NCBI GenBank assembly: GCA_964464385.1
Contig: CAYXFZ010000058.1
Span: 1 to 15,895, forward strand
Length of the DNA: 15,895 nt
DNA from: CAYXFZ01 sp964464385
GTDB lineage: Bacteria; Planctomycetota; UBA1135
Direction of reading: 5' to 3'
A program made the position numbers and the translations under genes. The number at the start of each line of letters is the position of its first letter. Within the stretch, counting starts at the first letter, position 1. The notes below the pieces were generated by a model. That model was not told the DNA's origin, did not search any database, and saw only the letters and a list, made by a program, of their open reading frames with translations. Shown piece after piece: positions 1 to 7,672 of this stretch.

Positions 1-1629
1 ATTTCCGTCGTTGCCGTTGTGGCCGGGATCTACATCACGTTTGGGGGCCAAACCGCAGTCATCTTTACCGATCTCATTCAAGGTTTTATTTTGCTCATTG
101 CCGGAGCTGCTCTCTTCTTATTGGGAATGAACTGGTTCGGGGGTGCCGGGGAGTTTTGGGCATCTCTTCCCCAGGAGTGGAAACTCCCTTTGTCCAACTT
201 CAATGATGACCCAGGCTTTAACTTCATTGGAATCTTTTGGCAGGATGCGGTTGCCGGCTCTATTGGCTTTCTCTTCATGAATCAGGGGTTGATTATGCGC
301 TTCATGGCCTGCCGGTCGGTATCCGATGGCCGGAAAGCAGCAGCGGCCAATATTTTGATCATGATGCCATTGTCGGCCATCGCTGTGGGATGTGCCGGAT
401 GGATTGGCCGCGGCATGGTCACTCGGGGTGCGCTACCAGCGGACCTCCCGCTGGACGATGTCTTTGTTTCGGTCACCAGTTTGCTCACGACCAAGGCCGG
501 CTTTGGATTCTTTGTTGCGGCCGTCACCGCGGCCCTGATGAGCACCGTGGACACCCTGATCAATGCCGTCGCTGCGGTTTTCATCAATGATGTTTATCGC
601 CCGATCGTCAAGGATCGTGGGGATCGCCACTATCTGCGGGCAGCCATGGTGGTCTCTGCTTGTGCCACGGTCTTGGGTGTTCTTGCTGCCTGGCTCTTCA
701 CCAATTTTGACACGGTGTATGAAGCCCATGGCTTTTTCCATTCCACCTTGACGCCGCCCCTTGTGGCCGCCATTTTTCTGGGCATCTTTTGGCGTCGTTT
801 TACGACTTGGGGCGCGATCGCGGTCTTCGTGCTGGGGGCCAGCTTCATGTTGATTGGCCGCAGTCAACCCATGACTTGGATTCAGCCCTTGGCACATGGG
901 ATTCCGGCATCGGCGGAAGCAGGCGTGCAAAGGGACTTGCTGGCGCGAACCGAACGACTCCTCGAAAAGGACCTAGCAAGGATCCCCCCTTCTGTCCTGG
1001 CGGATTTACGGACGGAACAGTTGGAATTGGCCGCGGCGATGGCTGACTCACCGGCGGCGGCCAGCGTCGCGGGGGCGGCCGAGCTATTGCCGACTCTGGG
1101 ATTGGCCCCCAGTCAGGCCGAGCTTTCCCAGCTAGTCGATGCCCAACGGCTCGCTCTTGGAGATTTACGAAACTTTGCCAAGACCCCTTTCAAGTACGTT
1201 GGGGCTCTTTTCAACCTCCTGGTATGTTTTGGAGTGGGAATTTTCGTTTCTCTGCTGACCTCCTCAAAACGCCAACCCTCCTCGGAAGGATTGACCGTGT
1301 GGTCCATCGAGGCGGCCCGAAGGCATTTCAAGGGCGGCAAACCGAACGACCGTCGCGGCCAAACTTTGCGGCTTGCCTGGGTAGTGGATGACGATCTCGC
1401 GGAAGGGATCGCTGTGGTCGAGCCCTCCCACATGGCTGCCTTGGCTGCGGATTCCGGTGATCTTGTTTATCTCTCAGACGCACGGCCCTGGCTCGGCGGC
1501 CTCCGTTCCGTCCATGGTCGTTTGCAAGAGGGTGAGACCGGTCCGGGGGAAATTCGCATTGCCCGAGATCTTTTCTTGAACGGCCACTTTTTATCTGGCA
1601 AAGCGGTTACCGTGGAGAAAGAAATGTAA
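1..1629 (+). CDS. Sodium:solute symporter (SSS family), 5'-truncated by the window
   Basis: Inner-membrane transporter expected to couple Na+ influx to uptake of a small solute; the substrate cannot be told. The frame is open from base 1, so the start and about five membrane helices lie outside. About 542 residues are visible. The first visible helix carries the family-typical GG-x-x-AV-x-x-TD-x-x-QG pattern, and near visible residues 178-202 MSTVDTLINAVAAVF then DVYRP matches the SSS helix with the conserved Ser/Asp/Asn cluster. Further hydrophobic segments lie near residues 23-43, 76-100, 113-136, 163-195, 212-234, 249-264, 270-286 and 400-421. Two parts are unusual: a hydrophilic, helix-rich stretch of about 110 residues (290-398) between the last two membrane segments, and a soluble tail of about 120 residues. 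The stop overlaps the kinase start (TAATG). Confidence 0.9.
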   Translation: MSVVAVVAGIYITFGGQTAVIFTDLIQGFILLIAGAALFLLGMNWFGGAGEFWASLPQEWKLPLSNFNDDPGFNFIGIFWQDAVAGSIGFLFMNQGLIMRFMACRSVSDGRKAAAANILIMMPLSAIAVGCAGWIGRGMVTRGALPADLPLDDVFVSVTSLLTTKAGFGFFVAAVTAALMSTVDTLINAVAAVFINDVYRPIVKDRGDRHYLRAAMVVSACATVLGVLAAWLFTNFDTVYEAHGFFHSTLTPPLVAAIFLGIFWRRFTTWGAIAVFVLGASFMLIGRSQPMTWIQPLAHGIPASAEAGVQRDLLARTERLLEKDLARIPPSVLADLRTEQLELAAAMADSPAAASVAGAAELLPTLGLAPSQAELSQLVDAQRLALGDLRNFAKTPFKYVGALFNLLVCFGVGIFVSLLTSSKRQPSSEGLTVWSIEAARRHFKGGKPNDRRGQTLRLAWVVDDDLAEGIAVVEPSHMAALAADSGDLVYLSDARPWLGGLRSVHGRLQEGETGPGEIRIARDLFLNGHFLSGKAVTVEKEM

Positions 1630-3431
1630 TGAGTCCAAATTCCGAAGAGCAGCGGGGGTTGAAGGCCCTCTATGACGCGGTCCAAGACGCTCGGCCCGAG
1701 CCGGATTCTGGACGGGCTGACCTGCAACCCGGCAGCACCTTCGGAGACTATGAAATTGTTCGCCTGGTGGGGCGTGGCGGCATGGGTGCGGTGTATGAGG
1801 CCGTGCAGGGCTCCTTGGATCGCCGCGTTGCTTTGAAAATCCTCCACCCTGCTTTGACCAGTTCGGCCCGTTCCATGGCCCGTTTTCGCCTCGAGGCCGA
1901 GGCGGTCGCTCGGGTCCCTCACGCTGCCATCGTTCCCCTCTTTGAGGTCGGGATGTTGGAAGGCTTGCCCTTTTTCTCGATGCGCTTTCTGGATGGCCCG
2001 GATCTAGGGGAATTGATTTCTCGTTTGCGCGACGCCCGGGATCACGGGGATTCCGTCGTTCGCCTGCGGCCCGACCCGGGCTCTCATGAGGGCACCAACA
2101 CGAACGCGGCGCGCTTGTTTGATCGTCAAAATCACGTCTTCCTTGGTGTCGAACTGTTCGCGGATCTTGCCGACGGCCTTCAGGCTGCTCATCGGGCCGG
2201 CATTGTGCATCGAGATGTCAAACCGGGCAATTTGGTGTTTGACCGGACCGGGAAATTGGTGTTGACCGATTTTGGAATTGCCAAATCCGAAGATCGATCC
2301 ACTCTCACCCGAACGGGCGAATTCGTGGGTTCTCCTGGTTATATTTCGCCGGAGCAGGCCATGGCAGGCAGAATTTCCGTGGATCATCGAACTGATATTT
2401 ATTCCTTGGGAGTCACGCTTTATGAACTTTTGACCTTGCAGCAACCCTTTCTCGGCGACACCTTTGAGTCCACCTTGCGTGCTATTTTGACGCGCGATCC
2501 CACGCCGCCGCGCAAACTCAACCCGCGGATGCCCAAGGATGTGGAAACCGTCATTCTCAAGGCCATGGAGAAGGACCCCGGGCTTCGCTATCAGTCTGCA
2601 GGGGAAATGGCCTCCGACTTGCGTCGGATCCTCAACTTCGAGGCGGTGCATGCGGTCTCGGCCGGTCTCATGACTCGGCTTTCTCGAAAAATGCAACGCC
2701 GGCGGGGCCTGAGTGTGGCCATGGCCTTGGCCGTGATCGTGGGTGTCACCGGCGGCCTTGTTTGGGATGACCAACGAAAAAAAGATGAAGCTCGGGGGTT
2801 GCGGGCCTCGGCAGCTGAGGGCGTGGCCATGTCCCTGCGACAACCCGCTGCTGCCGACGCCCTCATTCGTTTTGTGCAGGGTGAGGTGGCCTCGGATGAC
2901 GCCCTTTCTCGTCTGCAGGAAGTCCACACCTTGCTCGAGAAAGGCCAATTGGAGGAGGCCTTAGATGTGTTGCATGCTGGAGATATTCGGCTGGAAATTG
3001 CCGCTTCTTTGGGAGATCCTCTGATCTGGCGATACCGACCTTCTTTGGCCGAGGCCAAGGTCCGCCTGGCCGGTGCCTTGGGGCAACGCTTGGCCGCCGC
3101 CCAGGGACCCTTGGCCAGTGCGGGCCCGCGGCGTCTTCTCGGCGAATTACTCGAGGATGCCGATCCTTTGGTCGTAAAAAATGCGGCCGTGGGCCTAGGC
3201 CGACACGGCGGAGTTTTTGCCATTCCTCTGCTCCTCCATGCCTTGGATTCCTGGGGTGATTTGGCGCAATCCTCGGCCACGCATGATGTTCGGCCTGATT
3301 TGGTGGAAGCATTGGCGACCCTGGATGTCCCGGAGGTGTTCGAGGTCTTGCAGAGTCTTGCCCAATCGGAGGACTTTGTCGTGACCCGTTGGGCGTCCAA
3401 GTATTTGGCCGATTGGGAGGAGCCCCAGTGA
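1629..3431 (+). CDS. Membrane-anchored Ser/Thr protein kinase with C-terminal HEAT-like repeats
   Basis: Hanks-type (PknB-like) kinase, 600 aa. The kinase domain spans about residues 41-335: glycine loop G48-R-G-G-M-G53, ATP-binding lysine in VALKIL (K70), probable helix-C glutamate E89, catalytic loop HRDVKPGN (D196, K198, N201), DFG at 214-216 and the GSPGYISPEQ activation segment near 234-243. All key residues are present, so it should be active. An insert of about 40 residues (131-170) sits between the hinge region and helix E. A basic stretch then one membrane helix (about 361-379) anchors it. Residues 380-600 should lie outside the cytoplasm, and 505-595 look like HEAT repeats. The ATG overlaps the symporter stop by one base and the stop overlaps the next ATG by one base, so the kinase is probably co-translated with both transport-type neighbours. 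Confidence 0.93.
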   Translation: MSPNSEEQRGLKALYDAVQDARPEPDSGRADLQPGSTFGDYEIVRLVGRGGMGAVYEAVQGSLDRRVALKILHPALTSSARSMARFRLEAEAVARVPHAAIVPLFEVGMLEGLPFFSMRFLDGPDLGELISRLRDARDHGDSVVRLRPDPGSHEGTNTNAARLFDRQNHVFLGVELFADLADGLQAAHRAGIVHRDVKPGNLVFDRTGKLVLTDFGIAKSEDRSTLTRTGEFVGSPGYISPEQAMAGRISVDHRTDIYSLGVTLYELLTLQQPFLGDTFESTLRAILTRDPTPPRKLNPRMPKDVETVILKAMEKDPGLRYQSAGEMASDLRRILNFEAVHAVSAGLMTRLSRKMQRRRGLSVAMALAVIVGVTGGLVWDDQRKKDEARGLRASAAEGVAMSLRQPAAADALIRFVQGEVASDDALSRLQEVHTLLEKGQLEEALDVLHAGDIRLEIAASLGDPLIWRYRPSLAEAKVRLAGALGQRLAAAQGPLASAGPRRLLGELLEDADPLVVKNAAVGLGRHGGVFAIPLLLHALDSWGDLAQSSATHDVRPDLVEALATLDVPEVFEVLQSLAQSEDFVVTRWASKYLADWEEPQ

Positions 3432-4588
3432 TGTCGCGCTCTTTCCTCTTACCTTTGTTCCTTTTGGCCGCATGCGGGGGGAATCCGCCCCCTTCGGTGG
3501 GGGTGATCTTGCCGCTTTCCGGCGGCCATGAACCGAACGGGCGAGCAGCCTTCGCCGGGATTCAGCTGCTGCAAGATGAATTGATTGCCGAGGGCGCGGA
3601 AGTGCAGTTCGAAATCTTGGACAACCAGTCGAGTCCTTCTCGGAGCTTGGGTTGCGTTCGGTCTCTTGCCGATCTGGGAGCCACCATTATCTTGGGCCCG
3701 CCCTATTCCAGCACGGCCATGGCCGCGGTCGGGGAAACCGCCAACTTGGGCATACCCATGATTTTGCCCTCTGCTACTCGCCCGGAAATTACCCGCAACA
3801 ATCCGTATTCTTTCCGTGCTTGTTTCTTGGACTCTCAACAAGCATCGGCCATGGCCCAGTTTGCCCGCAAGGAATTGAGTTTGTCCACCATAGCCACCGT
3901 CGTGGATCTTCGTTCCATCTATTCGGTGGGTTTGGCCAATGCGTTCACGGAAGTTTTTGAGGATGCGGGCGGATCGGTCGTGCGGCGTCACTACTTCCGC
4001 GATCCGTCCGAACTCATCCTCTTGGCGTCCGAGATTGCATCCACGGATTCAGACGGGATCTATCTCCCTTTCTTCGACTCGGAAGTGCGCGCCTTGATGG
4101 AGGTCGGAGCTCCGCTTTGGTCAGGCCGGACCCTCCTGGGTGCCGATGGTTGGGATACTCCCGCCTTCCGGATTGGACCTTTGCCCTTGCCGGTGGGCGG
4201 CTCGGCCTATCTGACGAATCATTTTGATCCTTCGGAGCCCTCTCTGGATCCGATGAGTTTTGTGGCCCGATTTCGGTCCAAGTTTGGGCGAGATCCGGAT
4301 CAACTTTCCGCTCTTGCCTACGACAGTGGTCGCTTGGCCGTGGCCGCTCTGGCGCGCGCCACGGATCCCACTTCTCCCGGGAGTGTGCGCCGTGCCTTGG
4401 CGAGCTTGAGTGGAGTTTCGGGAGCGACCGGTTCCTTCCGCTTTGACGCTGAGGGCAATCCCGTGAAAACGCTCGTGGTTCAGCGCCTCATGGGTCCGGA
4501 AGAAGCCCGGGTGTTGAAGTTTGTCAGCCGAATTGACGCCGATGGTCAGGCTGTCCAGTCTTCCGGAAGATCGCACTCAAGAGGATAG
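3431..4588 (+). CDS. Periplasmic-binding-protein-like lipoprotein, Leu/Ile/Val (LivK) type
   Basis: 385 aa when started at the ATG overlapping the kinase stop (TGATG). An in-frame start 14 codons upstream is possible but would hide the signal peptide. The N terminus is a lipoprotein signal: a short basic start, LLPLFLLAAC, with the lipobox ending at C15. The mature part follows the type I periplasmic binding fold (Peripla_BP_6): a first strand VGVILPLSGG, GRAAFAGIQL, then ATIILGPPYSS and IPMILPSATRP for the first lobe, and the ALAYDSGRLAVAAL helix with a final TGSFRFDAEGNP typical of this family. It should bind an amino acid or other small ligand outside the cytoplasmic membrane. No ABC permease or ATPase gene is beside it, so a sensory role with the coupled kinase or symporter is an inference worth considering. 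Its last 43 bases overlap the convergent panB. Confidence 0.88.
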   Translation: MSRSFLLPLFLLAACGGNPPPSVGVILPLSGGHEPNGRAAFAGIQLLQDELIAEGAEVQFEILDNQSSPSRSLGCVRSLADLGATIILGPPYSSTAMAAVGETANLGIPMILPSATRPEITRNNPYSFRACFLDSQQASAMAQFARKELSLSTIATVVDLRSIYSVGLANAFTEVFEDAGGSVVRRHYFRDPSELILLASEIASTDSDGIYLPFFDSEVRALMEVGAPLWSGRTLLGADGWDTPAFRIGPLPLPVGGSAYLTNHFDPSEPSLDPMSFVARFRSKFGRDPDQLSALAYDSGRLAVAALARATDPTSPGSVRRALASLSGVSGATGSFRFDAEGNPVKTLVVQRLMGPEEARVLKFVSRIDADGQAVQSSGRSHSRG

Positions 4589-5475
4589 CTTTCTTCGTCG
4601 TTGGGGAAATCCCCGCTGAGAATGTCCGCCGCTAGGTTTTGCAAAGCGGTGCGGATCTGATCGGACAGATTGGCATAACGCCGAGCGAAGCGGGGCTTGG
4701 GGCCAACGGTCAGCCCGACGACATCATGAAAGACGAGGATTTGGCCGTCACAACCATCGCCGGCACCAATGCCAATCGTTGGCACGGTAAGTTTTTGGGT
4801 GATGGCCGAGGCCACCGGGGAGGGTACGCCCTCGAGGACAATGGCGAAGGCGCCGGCTTCTTCCAGGGCAAGCGCATCCTCGAAGAGTTTGCGGGCACCC
4901 TCGGCCGTACGCCCTTGCACGCGGTAGCCGCCGCGCAAATTGTAGGACTGGGGCAGCAGGCCAATATGGCCCATGACGGGAATGTCCGCATCCACCATGG
5001 CGCGGACCAAGTGGGCGCGAACTTTTCCACCTTCGATCTTGACCGCTTGAGCGCCACCTTCTCGAACCAAGCGCAAGGCATTGCGAAGAGTTTCTTCCGG
5101 ACTGACGTGGTAGGTGCCAAAGGGCATGTCCGACACGACCAGGGGCCGATCCACGGCTCGCTTGACGGCCCGCGTTGCCGAAATGATTTGGTCGAGAGAA
5201 ATTTTCAGGGTGGTGGCGTGCCCCAGCACCACATTGGCCATGCTGTCGCCGACCAAAATCAGGTCGAAGCCAGATTCATCCACCAAGCGGGCGGTGGGGG
5301 CGTCATATGCGGTCAAGGCCAGGATTTTCTGGCCGGTTTTCTTGCGGGCACGAAGACCAGGTGCTGTCACCTTGGAGGGAACAGCCTGCTCCGAAGTGGA
5401 GTAGGGAGCGGTGGAGCTCTCGGGAGGAGGTGCCTGGTCGGGCTTCATGGTGGGAACACCAAAGGGCGGGGCCAT
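4546..5475 (-). CDS. panB: 3-methyl-2-oxobutanoate hydroxymethyltransferase (ketopantoate synthase)
   Basis: Cytoplasmic enzyme that transfers a hydroxymethyl group from 5,10-methylenetetrahydrofolate to 2-oxoisovalerate, giving ketopantoate, the first committed step of pantothenate synthesis. Recognised from LTAYD, ILVGDSMANVVLGH (metal-ligand D77), VVSDMPFG (metal-ligand D116), VKIEGG (E148), GHIGLLPQS-x4-GGY-x-VQGR, LEGVPS (catalytic glutamate E215) and IGIGAG-x3-DGQILV-x-HD; all expected active-site residues are present. The ATG at 5475 lies one base after the stop of the upstream aldo/keto reductase gene (TAA-A-ATG), which supports this start. It gives 309 aa, about 45 more than the Escherichia coli protein, with a proline-rich, low-complexity N terminus. 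An in-frame GTG at 5370 would give a near-standard 274 aa and is the main alternative. The 3' end overlaps the convergent binding-protein gene by 43 bases. Confidence 0.95.
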   Translation of the reverse strand: MAPPFGVPTMKPDQAPPPESSTAPYSTSEQAVPSKVTAPGLRARKKTGQKILALTAYDAPTARLVDESGFDLILVGDSMANVVLGHATTLKISLDQIISATRAVKRAVDRPLVVSDMPFGTYHVSPEETLRNALRLVREGGAQAVKIEGGKVRAHLVRAMVDADIPVMGHIGLLPQSYNLRGGYRVQGRTAEGARKLFEDALALEEAGAFAIVLEGVPSPVASAITQKLTVPTIGIGAGDGCDGQILVFHDVVGLTVGPKPRFARRYANLSDQIRTALQNLAADILSGDFPNDEESYPLECDLPEDWTA

Positions 5476-5476
5476 T

Positions 5477-6439
5477 TTAGCCTCCGGACGGGAACCCAAC
5501 GGCCTCTTCGATCGCGGAGTCCAGGCCATCCGGCCAGGGGACGGAGGGGGCTGCAGCCGTGTCCGTCAATTGCTCGGGTCGGCTGGCGCCCAGCAAAACA
5601 ATGTCCTGGGGCCGCTGGCGCAATATCCAGGCGATGGACAGGGTCGTCAGGGTCATTCCTGCCTGGGTGGCCAGCCCCTGAAGGGCGAGTACTTGAGCTC
5701 GGGTGGCCGGGTCCTCGGCCAGCTCATCCAAGGAGGTCCTTAGCCGATTGGATTGCCCCATCCGGGAATTCTGTTGGATGGAGGTCGCGTATTTCCCGGT
5801 GAGGATGCCTTGGGCAAGAGGGGAATAGAAAAGCAAACGCAGGCCCCATTCCTCAGCGGCCATGAAGGCTCCCTCGGTTTCGGCGTCGCGTTGCAGAAGG
5901 TTGAATCGAGGCTGTTCGGTTTGCGGCGGGGAAACGCCCAATTGGGTGGCGAGATCTCGAGCTTGGCGAATTTGTTCGGGCGACCAGCAACTCGTTCCCC
6001 ATGCCGATATTTTTCCCGACTGAACCAGCTCACCCATGGCCTGGACCGTCTCTTCCAGGGGGGTGTGGCGGTCGAACCGGTGGCACTGAAAGAGTTCGAC
6101 GTAGTCCGTTTCTAAGCGGCGCAAACTTCCTTCAATGGACTTGAAAAGATGCTGGCGAGAAAGTCCACGATCGGCAGGATCCTTGCTCATGGGAAAGTAG
6201 GCCTTGGTGGCGACTACCCAGGAATCCCGGGGACGCTGGCGTAGAGCATGGCCGAGGGCGGATTCTGCTCGACCGTAGTCATAAATGTCAGCAGTATCAA
6301 AGAAGAAAATTCCCAAGTCCATGGCACGGTCCACAATGCGTTGCGTTGTCTCAGGGTCGGTCTGGCCTAGGGTGAGCCAGGACCCCAAGCCCAACGGAGG
6401 GACCTGCGGGCCACCGGGGAAGAGCAGGCGAAGATTCAA
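5477..6439 (-). CDS. Aldo/keto reductase, K+-channel-beta/YghZ-like group
   Basis: NADPH-dependent carbonyl reductase of the TIM-barrel AKR superfamily, 320 aa, cytoplasmic. The catalytic tetrad is visible as D48 (FFDTADIYDYGRAE), Y53, K79 (VVATKAYF) and H120 (FQCHRFDRHTPLEET). The nucleotide-binding end contains YSPLAQGILTGKY and a later IVLLGASRPEQL. The N terminus LGLGSWLTLG is typical of the group related to Kv-channel beta subunits. No ATG or GTG is available: the frame upstream of the TTG at 6439 runs into a stop without another usual start, and the TTG places the N terminus as in homologues. A TAGCCT box sits 7 nt before it, with no ribosome-binding sequence. It is the first gene of a two-gene unit with panB (1-base gap), so reduction of ketopantoate or its lactone is a possible role. 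Substrate is otherwise unknown. Confidence 0.88.
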   Translation of the reverse strand: MNLRLLFPGGPQVPPLGLGSWLTLGQTDPETTQRIVDRAMDLGIFFFDTADIYDYGRAESALGHALRQRPRDSWVVATKAYFPMSKDPADRGLSRQHLFKSIEGSLRRLETDYVELFQCHRFDRHTPLEETVQAMGELVQSGKISAWGTSCWSPEQIRQARDLATQLGVSPPQTEQPRFNLLQRDAETEGAFMAAEEWGLRLLFYSPLAQGILTGKYATSIQQNSRMGQSNRLRTSLDELAEDPATRAQVLALQGLATQAGMTLTTLSIAWILRQRPQDIVLLGASRPEQLTDTAAAPSVPWPDGLDSAIEEAVGFPSGG

Positions 6440-6446
6440 CGCTACA

Positions 6447-6452
6447 AGGCTA
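6447..6452 (-). promoter_or_regulatory. Putative -10 box TAGCCT for the aldo/keto reductase-panB unit
   Basis: TAGCCT (TANNNT type) lies 7 nt before the TTG start and is part of GTTAGCCT, an 8-mer repeated exactly in front of the phosphatase-like gene. No Shine-Dalgarno sequence separates it from the start, so transcription would begin at or next to the start codon. I see no convincing -35 box. Inferred from position only. Confidence 0.45.
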
Positions 6453-6482
6453 ACCCCGTCCTGGATGCAATCGCACCCCTGC

Positions 6483-6488
6483 TAGGCT
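6483..6488 (+). promoter_or_regulatory. Putative -10 box TAGGCT for the beta-barrel gene
   Basis: TAGGCT lies 11 nt before the ATG at 6500 and 5 nt before an in-frame TTG at 6494. It faces opposite to the TAGCCT box of the divergent reductase gene, only 30 bases away. A transcript starting 6-8 nt downstream would have almost no leader, and no purine-rich ribosome site is present. Confidence 0.42.
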
Positions 6489-6499
6489 CACCCTTGTCC

Positions 6500-7672
6500 A
6501 TGTTGCTGCTTCCCCTCGTTGCTGCCGTGTTTCTTCCCTGCCAAGAAGAGCCGGATCTTTCCTGGTTTGGCCGACGGCCCCAGGATGCCGAGAGCACGAG
6601 CCCGCTGGATTCCTTGGTCCAGGAACTCTTGGGTGCCGATATCCGCCAGGATTGGAGTGGGCGTGGGGTGCAGTGGGGTGTGCTCCTTGAGGGGGTGGGC
6701 GAGTTCTCCGAGGCCAAACGGGTGCCGAGACTCAATAAATTTCGATTGCGATCGGCCCAGTTTCATGCTCTCGCACCCTTGCAGGATTGGGGGCACGCTT
6801 GGGCGGTCGCGGATTTTGCCGATGGGGGAGAGGGTGGTGATTTTCTCCTTCGTGAGGCCGGTGCTTGGTTGCAGGATTTGCCGGGCGGCTTGCGCCTGCG
6901 GGCGGGTAAGTTTTTTTCTGATCTCGGAATTTGGAACACGATGGATTCCACTGATTTTCCTGCCTTGAATCTGGATGGGACCCGCCGGGCCCTGATCGGC
7001 GGTCGCTTGGCCCTGACCGGGGTGGAGCTTCACCACGGATTGGGGGAGGTCGGGCCCCGATTTTCCCTTGGCTTGGCCAGTGGAGTGGAGCGTCAAGATT
7101 CCGATAGTCCGAATCAAGGTCTTTCTCGCTTGGTGGATGAGGGTCGCACGGGCGTTTGGAATGGTGCGGCGACTGTGCGAGCGGAGGTTCCGTGGGGCAC
7201 CCAATTCCGTTTTGGAATGGGCGGTTATTACAGCCCGGGCGAGAAGTCGAGTCCGGTTGCCGGTTCCCCCGAGTTGTCCAACCTACTTACGGAACTGGAT
7301 GTGGCCTGGGCTGACTCTGGCCTGGAGGGGAGTGAACTTGCCGCGAGTTTGGAACTTTGGTTCCGCACTGGAGAAGTGCAAGCGGCCTCCCGGGTGCGGG
7401 AGAGTGGTGGTTCCGGATTTACCTTGACCGCGGAGCGTGCACTGGGCCAAAAATGGGGCACGGGTTTGGTGGCCTCACGTTGGTCTGCCTTTGGGGCCCG
7501 AGGTAATGGCCACCACCATGCCGCCTTTGTGGAACGATCCTTGGGTGTGGGCCATCGCTTGCGAGGAAGTTTTGGACACCTCAATCCGGGGCCGGGCGAA
7601 CAAAAGTTTTTTTCCGTGGGATTGCAGTGGATCCTGGAATTTGGTGCTCCTCTAAACTCGAATGTCCGCTGA
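6500..7672 (+). CDS. Putative outer-membrane beta-barrel (porin-like) protein
   Basis: 390 aa from the ATG at 6500; an in-frame TTG two codons upstream is an alternative. The first 13 residues are hydrophobic (MLLLPLVAAVFLP), followed by CQEEPDL: a short signal peptide without a basic n-region. C14 is not in a good lipobox because proline precedes it. The rest shows alternating hydrophobic strands rich in G, W, F and Y with short charged turns, for example LRLRAGKFFSDLGIWN near residues 133-150, FRFGMGGYYSP, and a final strand KFFSVGLQWILEF close to the C terminus. This is what an outer-membrane barrel of 14-16 strands looks like, but I do not recognise a named family. It may be a passive channel or a surface protein. 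It overlaps the next gene by 11 bases and is transcribed divergently from the reductase gene. Confidence 0.7.
   Translation: MLLLPLVAAVFLPCQEEPDLSWFGRRPQDAESTSPLDSLVQELLGADIRQDWSGRGVQWGVLLEGVGEFSEAKRVPRLNKFRLRSAQFHALAPLQDWGHAWAVADFADGGEGGDFLLREAGAWLQDLPGGLRLRAGKFFSDLGIWNTMDSTDFPALNLDGTRRALIGGRLALTGVELHHGLGEVGPRFSLGLASGVERQDSDSPNQGLSRLVDEGRTGVWNGAATVRAEVPWGTQFRFGMGGYYSPGEKSSPVAGSPELSNLLTELDVAWADSGLEGSELAASLELWFRTGEVQAASRVRESGGSGFTLTAERALGQKWGTGLVASRWSAFGARGNGHHHAAFVERSLGVGHRLRGSFGHLNPGPGEQKFFSVGLQWILEFGAPLNSNVR

Noticed and set aside
5478..5483. TAGCCT on the + strand inside the reductase/panB junction
   Set aside because: No + strand start codon with a plausible gene follows at the expected distance; a 6-mer is expected to recur by chance.
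4639..5802. Long open frame on the + strand opposite panB and the reductase gene
   Set aside because: Its translation is low-complexity and Gly/Arg-rich with no recognisable motif, and it lies antisense to two well-supported genes; it is a by-product of GC-rich codon use.
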